A DNA stretch of 64,000 nucleotides from Scandinavium sp051650185 (GTDB lineage: Bacteria; Pseudomonadota; Gammaproteobacteria; Enterobacterales; Enterobacteriaceae), in the NCBI RefSeq assembly GCF_051650185.1, contig NZ_JBOFIN010000047.1, positions 1 to 64,000 on the forward strand, given 5' to 3'. Below the pieces are notes generated by a model, which was given only the letters and a program-made list of their open reading frames with translations, was not told the origin of the DNA and made no database searches. Position 1 is the stretch's first letter; each line of letters begins with the position of its first letter. Of this stretch, positions 52,347 to 61,315 are shown in pieces. The translations under genes were made by a program, and so were the position numbers.

Positions 52347-52711
52347 CTGAGTGGAATTTAATTTAGGGGTTCATCTTCCTGTCATCATTATCTGCTTAAA
52401 AATGAGGTGCTTGCTTATTTTACGAGCAGTTTTGTCGCCATTTTTCCGCTTAGCTGAAACCCCGTAATCGCTATCACAATTTCTTATAAAAAAACCAAGA
52501 AAAGGCCTAGTCAGTCTGGGAGTGATAGGGTACTCTCAATCTCGTTTTGCCTTTCAGAGATAAATTATTCAGGAAGTGAATAAATTTGTGCGGTACTGCA
52601 CAATTCCGGGAATCGGGAATTGTCTCATTGTCGGCAGGTATTTAGTCTCGTCACGTTTGGCATTTTTATAACGGTTTTTATCGTTAAGGACTTCAAGGGA
52701 AAATAAACAAT
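52347..52711. other. Long leader/promoter region of mepS
   Basis: About 365 bases lie between the lpxT terminator and mepS. A hairpin ACAATTCC-N8-GGAATTGT (52600-52623) stands about 90 bases before the mepS ATG. No gene with a good ribosome binding site is seen. The region may hold one or more mepS promoters and a structured leader. Confidence 0.5.
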
Positions 52712-53281
52712 ATGGTCACATCTCAACCAATTTTGAGATACATCCTGCGGGCAATCCCCGCTGTAGCAGTCGCGGTTCTGCTTTCTGCATGTAGTACAAC
52801 GAACACCGCAAAGAATATGCATTCTGAGACGCATGCTGTGGGGGTCGAAGATCCTTCATCACTGCAAGCCTCTCAGGATGAATTTGAATCCATGGTGCGT
52901 AATCTCGACGTTAAGTCGCGCCTGATGGAACAATATGCAAGCTGGAAAGGCGTTCGTTATCGCCTAGGTGGTGACACCAAACGCGGGATCGATTGTTCCG
53001 CTTTTGTACAGCGCACCTTCCGTGAACAGTTTGGTATGGACCTGCCTCGCTCGACTTACGAGCAGCAGGAAATGGGCAAATCAATTTCACGCAGCAAACT
53101 GCGTACCGGTGATTTAGTCCTGTTCCGTGCAGGTTCTACGGGTCGTCATGTCGGTATCTATATCGGTAATGACCAGTTTGTTCATGCTTCCACCAGCAGT
53201 GGTGTGACGATTTCCAGCATGAATGAGCCCTACTGGAACAAGCGCTATAACGAAGCGCGACGTGTCCTGAGTCGTTCCTGA
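52712..53281 (+). CDS. mepS: Murein DD-endopeptidase MepS (Spr)
   Basis: A 189-residue outer-membrane lipoprotein. The lipobox is LSAC with the lipidated cysteine 27. The NlpC/P60 domain has the catalytic cysteine C95 (GIDCSAFVQ), H146 (GRHVGIYIG) and H158 (QFVHAST). It cleaves D-Ala-mDAP cross-bridges so that new peptidoglycan can be inserted; in E. coli its level is set by proteolysis through NlpI and Prc. A strong terminator follows. Confidence 0.96.
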   Translation: MVTSQPILRYILRAIPAVAVAVLLSACSTTNTAKNMHSETHAVGVEDPSSLQASQDEFESMVRNLDVKSRLMEQYASWKGVRYRLGGDTKRGIDCSAFVQRTFREQFGMDLPRSTYEQQEMGKSISRSKLRTGDLVLFRAGSTGRHVGIYIGNDQFVHASTSSGVTISSMNEPYWNKRYNEARRVLSRS

Positions 53282-53331
53282 TGTCTCTCTTGCTGCCGGT
53301 TTTCCCTTGGCTGACAGCAAGAGTCAAAATG

Positions 53332-53360
53332 AAAGCACTGCTAAGCAGTGCTTTTTTTTT
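53332..53360 (+). terminator. mepS terminator
   Basis: AAAGCACTGC-TAA-GCAGTGCTTTTTTTTT. A ten-pair stem with a nine-T tail, about 50 bases after the mepS stop. Confidence 0.92.
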
Positions 53361-53472
53361 CTTCTTTCGTCCGTGCCTGCCAGGATGGCGAAATAGACTA
53401 TGCTGGAAAGACGGTGCATGGCGTCCCAAGGCGTTGAATTACCGTTTCAAATACCACGGATAAAATACCTCT

Positions 53473-55035
53473 ATGTTCACCCGCTACTTCTCGGTCGGTC
53501 GAAAAATCCTCTTCTCCAGCCTGTTGCTGGGGGTGGTGGTCGCCCTGCTTTCGGGAAGCATTCAGTTAGCTCTCTTTCACCACAAACGCGCCACTCAGTT
53601 CGACACGATCACCCATGATCTGCAATCCTACCTGAACGATTACTTTGGTGAATTGCTCACAACAATGGATAAACTGCAGCCATTGACCCTGAGCCGCTGT
53701 GCGGATGTCGCTTCTGAGCTCACTTCACGGGCCGCGTTTAGCCTTAACGTGCGGGCGTTTCTGTTAGTCGAAAATGACAATGCCACCTGTTCCTCTGCAA
53801 CCGGTGAAATGCATGTACCGATGAAACAGTTAGTGCCACAGGTCGATACCCATAAAAAAATCGATATGGAGATCCTGCCGGGGACACCGATGATGCCGCA
53901 AAAACCGGCTTTCGCACTGTGGATCCGTAGTCCGTTGATGGAAAACCGCGGGATCTTTGCTTCGATCAACGCCAGCCTGATGCCGTGGCTCCTCTACTCC
54001 TCCAGGCAGAACCAGTTTACAGGCGTCGCGCTGGTCGCCAATGGCACGGCGATATCGACGTTTAGCCCTCAGCCCATCTCTGAGCGAACACTCAAAGGTA
54101 AACCTGTACGAGTCGCCAAAATCAAAGGATTACCGCTCACCATCTACATCTACGGCGATACGTGGGCGACGGAGAATATGCAATTCTCACTGCTGATGGG
54201 GGCGATGTGCGGGTTGCTGAGTGGCTTGCTCTGTTACTACGTGCTGACTGTGCGTTTGCGTCCGGGTAAAGAGATTACGTCGGCCATCAAGCGCAATCAG
54301 TTCTATGTGGTATACCAGCCCGTCGTGGAAGCAGAAACCATGCAAATTCGCGGCGTGGAAGTGCTGATGAGATGGAAACACCCCAGCGCGGGCGAAATTC
54401 CGCCTGATGCATTTATCAACTTTGCCGAAGCGCAGCAGCTCATCGTCCCGCTAACGCGTCATCTGTTTGATCTTATCGCCAAAGACGCCCCTGTCTTACA
54501 ACAACTCCTGCCGCCAGGGGCCAAACTTGGCATTAACATCGCGCCAGCGCATTTGCTGGAGGAGAGCTTCCAGCAGGATTTACGCGATCTCAGTGCGATG
54601 TTACCGGCCAACTATTTCCAGCTGGTGTTAGAGATTACCGAGCGCGATATGCTTAATCAGCGCCAGGCGATGAAACTCTTTGAGTGGCTGCATCACGAAG
54701 GGTATGAAATTGCGATTGATGATTTCGGCACTGGCCACAGCGCGCTTATTTATCTGGAGCGCTACTCGTTTGACTACCTGAAAATCGACCGTGGCTTCGT
54801 CAACGCCATCGGTACGGAGACCGTCACCTCTCCGGTGCTGGATGCCGTACTCACGCTTGCGAAGAAGATGAGTCTGGTGACGGTGGCAGAAGGCGTAGAA
54901 ACCCAGGAGCAGGCCAACTGGCTGCGACAGCATGGCGTCAACTTCCTGCAGGGATACTGGATTAGCCGCCCGCTGACGCTGGAAAAACTGGTGGAAGCCC
55001 ATGCGAAACCTGAGAATTATTTCACAACGGCCTGA
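53473..55035 (+). CDS. pdeN: CSS-EAL domain c-di-GMP phosphodiesterase PdeN (Rtn)
   Basis: A 520-residue membrane protein. An N-terminal transmembrane helix (KILFSSLLLGVVVALLSG) leads to a periplasmic CSS domain (about 45-230) with the cysteine motif CSS in NATCSSATGE. A second helix follows near 240 (LMGAMCGLLSGLLCYYVL). The cytoplasmic EAL domain keeps EVLMRW (EAL motif), DDFGTGHSAL, KIDRGFV and the second glutamate in AEGVET, so it looks active. It degrades cyclic-di-GMP; the redox state of the periplasmic cysteines controls this class. Known also as rtn. Confidence 0.93.
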   Translation: MFTRYFSVGRKILFSSLLLGVVVALLSGSIQLALFHHKRATQFDTITHDLQSYLNDYFGELLTTMDKLQPLTLSRCADVASELTSRAAFSLNVRAFLLVENDNATCSSATGEMHVPMKQLVPQVDTHKKIDMEILPGTPMMPQKPAFALWIRSPLMENRGIFASINASLMPWLLYSSRQNQFTGVALVANGTAISTFSPQPISERTLKGKPVRVAKIKGLPLTIYIYGDTWATENMQFSLLMGAMCGLLSGLLCYYVLTVRLRPGKEITSAIKRNQFYVVYQPVVEAETMQIRGVEVLMRWKHPSAGEIPPDAFINFAEAQQLIVPLTRHLFDLIAKDAPVLQQLLPPGAKLGINIAPAHLLEESFQQDLRDLSAMLPANYFQLVLEITERDMLNQRQAMKLFEWLHHEGYEIAIDDFGTGHSALIYLERYSFDYLKIDRGFVNAIGTETVTSPVLDAVLTLAKKMSLVTVAEGVETQEQANWLRQHGVNFLQGYWISRPLTLEKLVEAHAKPENYFTTA

Positions 55036-55101
55036 GCGTCACTTATGATTCAACAGGATGAGTCACTTGCCTGTTAATGACCGCAGAAGGAAGAGATATC
55101 G

Positions 55102-56913
55102 GTGATTGTTGTGCGCATGGGTCTGTTGCTGCTGGCGCTGTTTTCCCTGACAGGGCACGCGCAAACCATTAAAGAGAGCTACGCGTTTGCCGTGATTGGC
55201 GAACCGAAGTATGCCTTTAACTTCACCCACTATGACTATGTGAACCCTGCCGCACCGAAAGGTGGTGCGGTGACGCTCTCCGCGTTAGGGGCTTACGACA
55301 ACTTTAACCGCTTTGCCCTGCGGGGTAATGCCGCCGAACGCACCGACGCGCTGTATGACGCGCTGTTTACCACTTCTGATGATGAGCCCGGCAGCTACTA
55401 TCCGCTGATTGCCGACATGGCCCGCTATGCCGACGATTTTTCCTGGGCAGAAGTCACCCTCAATCCACACGCTCGTTTTCACGATGGTAGCCCAATCACC
55501 GCTCAGGATGTGGCGTTTACCTTCCATAAATTCATGACCGAAGGTGTTCCACAATTCCGCATTGTCTACAAAGGCACAACGGTAAAAGCTATCGCCCCTT
55601 TAACCGTGCGTATCGAACTCGCCAAACCGAGCAAAGAGGATATGCTGAGCCTCTTTACACTGCCCGTCATGCCGGAAAAATTCTGGCGAAATCATAAGCT
55701 CAGCGATCCGCTTTCAACGCCCCCCTTAGCCAGCGGGCCTTACAAAATCACCGCCTGGCGCATGGGGCAATACGTGGTTTATTCGCGAGTGAAAGATTAC
55801 TGGGCCGCTGAGCTGCCGGTAAACCGCGGGCGCTGGAACTTCGACACGATTCGCTATGATTACTATCTTGATGACAATGTTGCCTTTGAAGCCTTCAAGG
55901 CTGGCGCCTTCGATTACCGCACCGAGACCAGCCCCAAAAACTGGGCAACCCGCTATATCGGTAAAAACTTCAGCAACCATTACATCGTCAAAGAGGAAGA
56001 AAAAAACGACTCCGCCCAGGATGCTCGCTGGCTGACGTTTAATATTCAGCGTCCGGTATTTGCGGATCGTAAAGTCCGTGAAGCCATCGGTCTGGCCTTT
56101 GATTTTGAATGGATGAACAAAGCCCTGTTCTACGGCGCGTATAGCCGGGCAAACAGCTACTTCCTGAATACCGAGTATGCGGCGCGAGGCTATCCGGATG
56201 CTGATGAACTGGTATTGCTGGCACCGATGAAAAAAGATCTGCCACCAGAAGTGTTTACTTCCATTTATCAGCCACCGAAATCGAACGGCAACGGCTTTGA
56301 CCGCGAAAATCTGCTGAAAGCAGACAAGCTGTTGAACGATGCCGGATGGGTGCTGAAAGGCCAACAGCGTGTGAACACTGCCACCGGCAAACCGCTGCAA
56401 TTTGAACTGCTGCTCCCGTCTGCGGGCAATAATCAGTGGGTCATGCCTTTCCAGCATAACCTGGAGAGGCTGGGCGTGAAGATGGACATCCGCCAGGTGG
56501 ACATTTCACAGGCCACCAACCGGATGCGTTCCCGCGACTACGACATGATGCCGCGTTTGTGGCGCGCGATGCCGTGGCCCAGCGGCAGCGATCTGCAAAT
56601 CTACTGGTCTTCCGCCTACATCAACTCGTCTTACAACGGCCCCGGCGTCAGCAGCCCGGTGATTGATAACCTGATTCAGCAAATGATTCGCTGGGAAGGC
56701 AACAAGCAGAAACTGCTGCCGCTGGGCCGGGCCTTCGATCGCGTGCTGACCTGGAATTTCTATCAGATCCCGATGTGGTATATGGCCTCCGACCGTCTGG
56801 CGTACTGGGATAAATTCTCCCATCCCACCACGCGTCCTGTTTACTCTCTGGGCTTTGACACCTGGTGGTATGACGTCAACAAAGCGGCAAAACTGCCGGA
56901 AGCCCGGCGTTAA
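55102..56913 (+). CDS. yejA: Peptide ABC transporter substrate-binding protein YejA
   Basis: A 603-residue periplasmic protein of the SBP_bac_5 family with a signal peptide (MIVVRMGLLLLALFSLTGHAQ). The conserved region YYPLIADMARYADDFSWAEV is present. It is the binding protein of YejABEF, which in E. coli and Salmonella imports peptides and the antibiotic microcin C. The start is GTG at 55102, which gives the family N-terminus. First gene of yejABEF, ten bases before yejB. Confidence 0.94.
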   Translation: MIVVRMGLLLLALFSLTGHAQTIKESYAFAVIGEPKYAFNFTHYDYVNPAAPKGGAVTLSALGAYDNFNRFALRGNAAERTDALYDALFTTSDDEPGSYYPLIADMARYADDFSWAEVTLNPHARFHDGSPITAQDVAFTFHKFMTEGVPQFRIVYKGTTVKAIAPLTVRIELAKPSKEDMLSLFTLPVMPEKFWRNHKLSDPLSTPPLASGPYKITAWRMGQYVVYSRVKDYWAAELPVNRGRWNFDTIRYDYYLDDNVAFEAFKAGAFDYRTETSPKNWATRYIGKNFSNHYIVKEEEKNDSAQDARWLTFNIQRPVFADRKVREAIGLAFDFEWMNKALFYGAYSRANSYFLNTEYAARGYPDADELVLLAPMKKDLPPEVFTSIYQPPKSNGNGFDRENLLKADKLLNDAGWVLKGQQRVNTATGKPLQFELLLPSAGNNQWVMPFQHNLERLGVKMDIRQVDISQATNRMRSRDYDMMPRLWRAMPWPSGSDLQIYWSSAYINSSYNGPGVSSPVIDNLIQQMIRWEGNKQKLLPLGRAFDRVLTWNFYQIPMWYMASDRLAYWDKFSHPTTRPVYSLGFDTWWYDVNKAAKLPEARR

Positions 56914-56922
56914 GGAGCGAAG

Positions 56923-58017
56923 ATGGGGGCCTATCTGATTCGCCGACTGCTGCTGGTTATTCCGACGCTGTGGGCCATTATCACCATTAACTTTTTCATC
57001 GTGCAGATTGCGCCTGGCGGCCCGGTCGATCAGGCGATTGCGGCGATCGAGTTTGGTCAACCGGGCGCGATGCCGGGCAGTGGTTCCTCAGGCATGGGCG
57101 CAACACACGCCCGGACCGGCGTGGGCAATATCAGTGAGAGTCAGTATCGTGGCGGCCGCGGTCTTGATCCCGAAGTGATCGCCGAATTAACTCACCGCTA
57201 CGGCTTCGATAAACCCATGCATGAACGCTATTTCAGGATGCTGTGGGACTATGTGCGTTTAGACTTTGGCGACAGCCTGTTTCGCAGCGCATCGGTGTTA
57301 CACCTGATTAAGCAAAGCCTCCCCGTGTCGATAACGCTGGGATTATGGAGCACGCTGATAATCTACCTGGTGTCGATTCCACTGGGGATACGCAAAGCCG
57401 TGCAGAACGGCAGTCGCTTCGATACCTGGAGCAGCGCGTTTATCATCGTGGGCTATGCCATTCCGGCCTTTCTGTTCGCCATTGTGCTGATTGTCCTGTT
57501 CGCTGGCGGCACGTATTACGACATCTTCCCACTGCGCGGGCTGGTTTCCCCTGATTTCGACACCCTGCCGTGGTACCAGAAGATAACCGACTATCTCTGG
57601 CATATCACATTGCCGGTGCTCGCCACGGTGATTGGGGGTTTTGCCGCCCTGACCATGCTGACCAAAAACTCGTTTCTCGATGAGGTTCGTAAACAGTATG
57701 TGGTGACCGCGCGGGCGAAAGGCGTCAGCGAGAAAAATATCCTCTGGCGGCATATCTTCCGCAACGCGATGCTTCTGGTGATAGCAGGGTTTCCCGCTAC
57801 GTTCATCAGTATGTTTTTTACCGGTTCGCTGCTTATAGAAGTTATGTTTTCACTGAATGGACTTGGGCTTTTGGGCTATGAAGCGACCGTGTCCCGGGAC
57901 TATCCCGTCATGTTCGGCACGCTCTATATCTTCTCTCTGATAGGCCTGCTGCTGAATATTGTCAGCGACATCACTTACACGCTGGTCGATCCGCGCATCG
58001 ATTTTGAGGGACGCTGA
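56923..58017 (+). CDS. yejB: Peptide ABC transporter permease YejB
   Basis: A 364-residue permease of the OppB/DppB type with six hydrophobic segments. The long periplasmic insertion after helix 1 (GSGSSGMGATHARTG) is typical of YejB. The coupling loop VVTARAKGVSEKNILWRHIF is near 260. Its stop codon overlaps the yejE start (TGATG). Confidence 0.95.
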   Translation: MGAYLIRRLLLVIPTLWAIITINFFIVQIAPGGPVDQAIAAIEFGQPGAMPGSGSSGMGATHARTGVGNISESQYRGGRGLDPEVIAELTHRYGFDKPMHERYFRMLWDYVRLDFGDSLFRSASVLHLIKQSLPVSITLGLWSTLIIYLVSIPLGIRKAVQNGSRFDTWSSAFIIVGYAIPAFLFAIVLIVLFAGGTYYDIFPLRGLVSPDFDTLPWYQKITDYLWHITLPVLATVIGGFAALTMLTKNSFLDEVRKQYVVTARAKGVSEKNILWRHIFRNAMLLVIAGFPATFISMFFTGSLLIEVMFSLNGLGLLGYEATVSRDYPVMFGTLYIFSLIGLLLNIVSDITYTLVDPRIDFEGR

Positions 58018-59042
58018 TGCCACGTTTAAATGCCGTCAATCAGGCCCGATGGGCGCGTTTTCGTCATAACCGACGCGGCTTTTGGTCGCTGATCCTGTTT
58101 CTTGTTATTTTTGTCTGTAGTCTCTGCTCGGAGTTGATCGCCAACGATCGCCCGCTTATCGTCGAGTATCACGGCGAGATCTACTTCCCGGCGCTGAAAA
58201 CCTACAGCGAAAAGGAATTTGGCGGCCAGTTTGCTACGGCGGCGGATTATCAGGACCCCTGGTTGCAAAAACAGCTGAGCGATCACGGCCGCGTGCTGTG
58301 GGCACCGATCCGTTTTGGCGCAACTTCAATTAACTTCGCCACCGCTCGTCCCTTCCCTTCTCCGCCTTCCGCACAAAACTGGCTGGGCACCGATGCAAAC
58401 GGCGGCGACGTGCTGGCGCGCATTCTTTATGGCACCCGCATTTCTCTGCTGTTTGGCCTGATGCTGACGCTGTGTTCCAGCGTGATGGGGGTGCTGGCGG
58501 GCGCCGTACAGGGCTATTACGGCGGGAAAATTGATTTATGGGGTCAACGCTTTATCGAAGTGTGGTCGGGGATGCCGACACTGTTTTTAATCATTCTGCT
58601 TTCAAGCGTGGTGCAGCCTAACTTCTGGTGGCTACTGGCCATCACCGTCCTTTTTGGCTGGATGACCCTCGTGGGCGTGGTTCGCGCGGAATTTTTGCGT
58701 ACCCGTAATTTTGACTACATCCGTGCGGCTCAGGCTTTGGGCGTCAGCGACCGGGCGATTATTTTCCGCCATATGCTGCCTAACGCGATGGTCGCCACGC
58801 TAACCTTCCTGCCGTTTATTCTTTGCAGCTCGATAACCACTCTCACCTCGCTGGATTTTCTCGGCTTTGGTTTGCCACTGGGTTCACCCTCGCTCGGTGA
58901 ACTGTTGCTGCAAGGGAAAAACAATTTACAGGCACCGTGGTTAGGGATCACCGCCTTCGTCTCCGTCGCCCTTTTGCTGTCGCTGCTGATCTTCATTGGT
59001 GAAGCCGTGCGCGACGCCTTTGACCCCGGTAAGGCGGTTTAA
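58017..59042 (+). CDS. yejE: Peptide ABC transporter permease YejE
   Basis: A 341-residue permease of the OppC/DppC type. It has an N-terminal helix, a periplasmic loop (ELIANDRPLIVEYHGEIYFPAL) and a five-helix permease core with the coupling loop AAQALGVSDRAIIFRHMLPNA near 240. It pairs with YejB. The start overlaps the yejB stop by one base. Confidence 0.95.
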   Translation: MPRLNAVNQARWARFRHNRRGFWSLILFLVIFVCSLCSELIANDRPLIVEYHGEIYFPALKTYSEKEFGGQFATAADYQDPWLQKQLSDHGRVLWAPIRFGATSINFATARPFPSPPSAQNWLGTDANGGDVLARILYGTRISLLFGLMLTLCSSVMGVLAGAVQGYYGGKIDLWGQRFIEVWSGMPTLFLIILLSSVVQPNFWWLLAITVLFGWMTLVGVVRAEFLRTRNFDYIRAAQALGVSDRAIIFRHMLPNAMVATLTFLPFILCSSITTLTSLDFLGFGLPLGSPSLGELLLQGKNNLQAPWLGITAFVSVALLLSLLIFIGEAVRDAFDPGKAV

Positions 59043-59043
59043 T

Positions 59044-60570
59044 ATGACGCAACATCTATTAGCCATCGACAATCTTTCGATAGCCTTCACCGCCAGAGGC
59101 GAGGCTCGCACGGTGGTGAGTGAACTGTCGTTGAACATCGAGGCCGGAGAAACGCTGGCGCTGGTCGGTGAATCCGGATCGGGCAAAAGTGTTTCCGCGC
59201 TTTCCATTTTGCGCCTGTTGCCTGAGCCGCCTGTCAGTTATCCCACCGGCGATATTTGCTTCCACGGCGAAACCCTGTTGCATGCTGATGAGCGTATGCT
59301 CCGAAGCGTGCGTGGCAATCGCATCGCGATGATTTTTCAGGAGCCCATGGTTTCCCTGAATCCGCTGCATACGCTGGAAAAACAGCTTTATGAAGTGCTG
59401 TCGATTCATCGCGGGATGCGTAAGGAAGCGGCTCGGGGCGAGATCTTAACCTGTCTGGATCGTGTGGGTATTCGCAACGCCCTACAGCGGTTGAATGATT
59501 ATCCCCATCAGCTCTCAGGCGGCGAACGTCAACGCGTGATGATTGCCATGGCGCTGCTGACACGCCCGGAGCTGCTGATTGCCGATGAACCAACCACCGC
59601 GCTGGATGTCTCCGTGCAGGCGCAAATTCTGCAATTGCTGCGTGAACTTCGCAAAGAGCTGAACATGGGGCTGCTGTTCATCACCCATAACCTGAGCATT
59701 GTGCGCAAGCTGGCTGACAATGTCGCTGTGATGCAAAACGGGCGCTGTGTGGAACAGAGCTTCGCCCTGAAGCTGTTCTCTCACCCTCAGCACCCCTACA
59801 CCATTAAGCTGCTGAACAGTGAGCCTGCCGGCGAACCTGTTCCCCTTCCGGTTGATAGCTCACCGTTGCTGGAAGTCGAAAACCTTAGCGTTGCCTTCCC
59901 GATTCGCAAAGGGCTGCTGCGGCGCACAGTGGCTGAAAACACCGTGGTCAACAACCTCTCTTTTACCTTGCGAACGGGTGAAACACTGGGGCTGGTTGGC
60001 GAATCGGGTTCAGGGAAAAGCACGACAGGCCTCGCGCTGTTGCGGCTGATTGCATCATCCGGGCAAATTACCTTTGCCGGGGAGCCCATCACGGGCCGCA
60101 CGCGCAGGCAAATGCTGCCATTGCGTCACCGGATCCAGGTGGTGTTTCAGGACCCGAATTCGTCGCTCAATCCGCGTCTGAATGTGCTGCAAATTATTGA
60201 AGAAGGGCTACGCGTTCACCAACCGGCGCTTTCCAGCGAAGCGCGGGAAGCCGGAGTGATTAGCGTGATGAAAGAAGTGGGCCTTGATCCTGAGACTCGC
60301 TGGCGTTACCCGGCAGAGTTTTCAGGCGGCCAGCGCCAGCGTATTGCTATTGCCCGCGCGCTGATCCTCAAACCGCAGCTTATCGTGCTCGACGAGCCGA
60401 CATCCTCACTGGACAGAACCGTTCAGGCGCAAATTCTGGCGTTGCTGAAGTCTCTCCAGCAAAAGCATCAACTGGCGTATATCTTTATCAGCCATGATCT
60501 GCACGTCGTGCGTTCACTGTGCCATCAGGTGATTGTGCTGCGTCAGGGGGGAGGTCGTCGAGCAAGGTGA
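59044..60570 (+). CDS. yejF: Peptide ABC transporter ATPase YejF, frameshifted near the C-terminus
   Basis: A fused double ATPase. The first nucleotide-binding domain has GESGSGKS, LSGGERQR and LLIADEPTTALD; the second has GESGSGKST, FSGGQRQR and LIVLDEPTSSLD. As read, the protein has 508 residues and ends RQGGGRRAR. A run of six G (60546-60551) is one longer than needed. With five G the frame continues GEVVEQGECQHVFDEP to a stop at 60632-60634 and the product has 529 residues, as in E. coli. The change is either a real frameshift or a homopolymer error. Both ATPase cores are intact, so some function could remain. Confidence 0.9.
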   Translation: MTQHLLAIDNLSIAFTARGEARTVVSELSLNIEAGETLALVGESGSGKSVSALSILRLLPEPPVSYPTGDICFHGETLLHADERMLRSVRGNRIAMIFQEPMVSLNPLHTLEKQLYEVLSIHRGMRKEAARGEILTCLDRVGIRNALQRLNDYPHQLSGGERQRVMIAMALLTRPELLIADEPTTALDVSVQAQILQLLRELRKELNMGLLFITHNLSIVRKLADNVAVMQNGRCVEQSFALKLFSHPQHPYTIKLLNSEPAGEPVPLPVDSSPLLEVENLSVAFPIRKGLLRRTVAENTVVNNLSFTLRTGETLGLVGESGSGKSTTGLALLRLIASSGQITFAGEPITGRTRRQMLPLRHRIQVVFQDPNSSLNPRLNVLQIIEEGLRVHQPALSSEAREAGVISVMKEVGLDPETRWRYPAEFSGGQRQRIAIARALILKPQLIVLDEPTSSLDRTVQAQILALLKSLQQKHQLAYIFISHDLHVVRSLCHQVIVLRQGGGRRAR

Positions 60571-60634
60571 GTGCCAGCATGTTTTTGACGAGCCTGCACA
60601 CGAGTACACTCGCCAGCTGATTACCCTGAGCTGA
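60546..60634 (+). pseudogene. yejF: Frameshift site and detached 3' end of yejF
   Basis: The six-G run starts the frame change. Downstream, the +1-shifted frame encodes VVEQGECQHVFDEPAHEY and TRQLITLS, a close match to the normal YejF tail. It shows recent origin, because the detached tail has not decayed. Confidence 0.8.
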
Positions 60635-60637
60635 AAA

Positions 60638-60982
60638 TCAGAAAGGATTGTTGCCTGAGAAAGGTTCTGCGATAGCCACGCCGAAATTTTTCAGCCGACA
60701 GGTCGCGGCGAACTCATCCTGCATTTCAACAAACAGGCAGGGTTCACCTTCGCATTCCAGCACTGAGCTACGCACTTCGATATCGGTCAGCGCCTCGCTG
60801 AGTTTCTGCATGACGGGCCACGCGTTATCCCCTGCCGGGCTCAGCAATTTCAGCGCCACAAGGCTGTTATCATCGGCGTCGCCGTTTTGCGGAATCGGTT
60901 CAACTCTGGAACCTGCAAAACCCTCGGACCAACGATAGCTCTGCGGCAGTCGATGTACGATAGAGAGCTGTAATGTATTCAC
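60638..60982 (-). CDS. yejG: Conserved protein YejG
   Basis: A 114-residue cytoplasmic protein, the same length as E. coli YejG. It starts MNTLQLSIVHRLPQSYRWSEG and holds a central LVALKLLSPAGDNAWPVMQKL. It has no recognisable motif. The role is unknown; links to aminoglycoside tolerance have been suggested in E. coli. It is convergent with yejF, ending three bases after that gene's restored stop. Confidence 0.88.
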   Translation of the reverse strand: MNTLQLSIVHRLPQSYRWSEGFAGSRVEPIPQNGDADDNSLVALKLLSPAGDNAWPVMQKLSEALTDIEVRSSVLECEGEPCLFVEMQDEFAATCRLKNFGVAIAEPFSGNNPF

Positions 60983-61315
60983 GTCTTTTTCCCCGGAAGC
61001 AAATGCCTCACAAATATTTCACATCCATATTAACACACTGTTTACAAAACGTCCTGCATCCTGAAAAGAAAACGCTCACCTCCCTTTAAGGGGGAACTCA
61101 CTCTTTTTGTCATCAGAATTCATGTCAGGATGCATAACGGCGCTATATGTACCCGTTTTTGTGATCTAACACAATTTTTTTATCTACAACAGTGTGACTT
61201 TTTACACTAATTGATTTTACATAAAAGAAACATAGATGAGATGTACGAAACGATTAGCGGTTGATGTGCATCAAAAAAGGGGCGACATCGCCCCTTTCTT
61301 ACGCCTGCGTTTTGC
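60983..61315. other. Intergenic region yejG to bcr (333 bases)
   Basis: The stretch holds the yejG promoter side near 61000-61060 and an AT-rich segment at 61140-61240. The bcr terminator is at 61273-61297. No gene or recognised RNA is seen. Confidence 0.6.
61273..61297 (-). terminator. bcr terminator
   Basis: On the minus strand AAAGGGGCGATGTCGCCCC is followed by TTTTTT, about 20 bases after the bcr stop. Confidence 0.88.
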
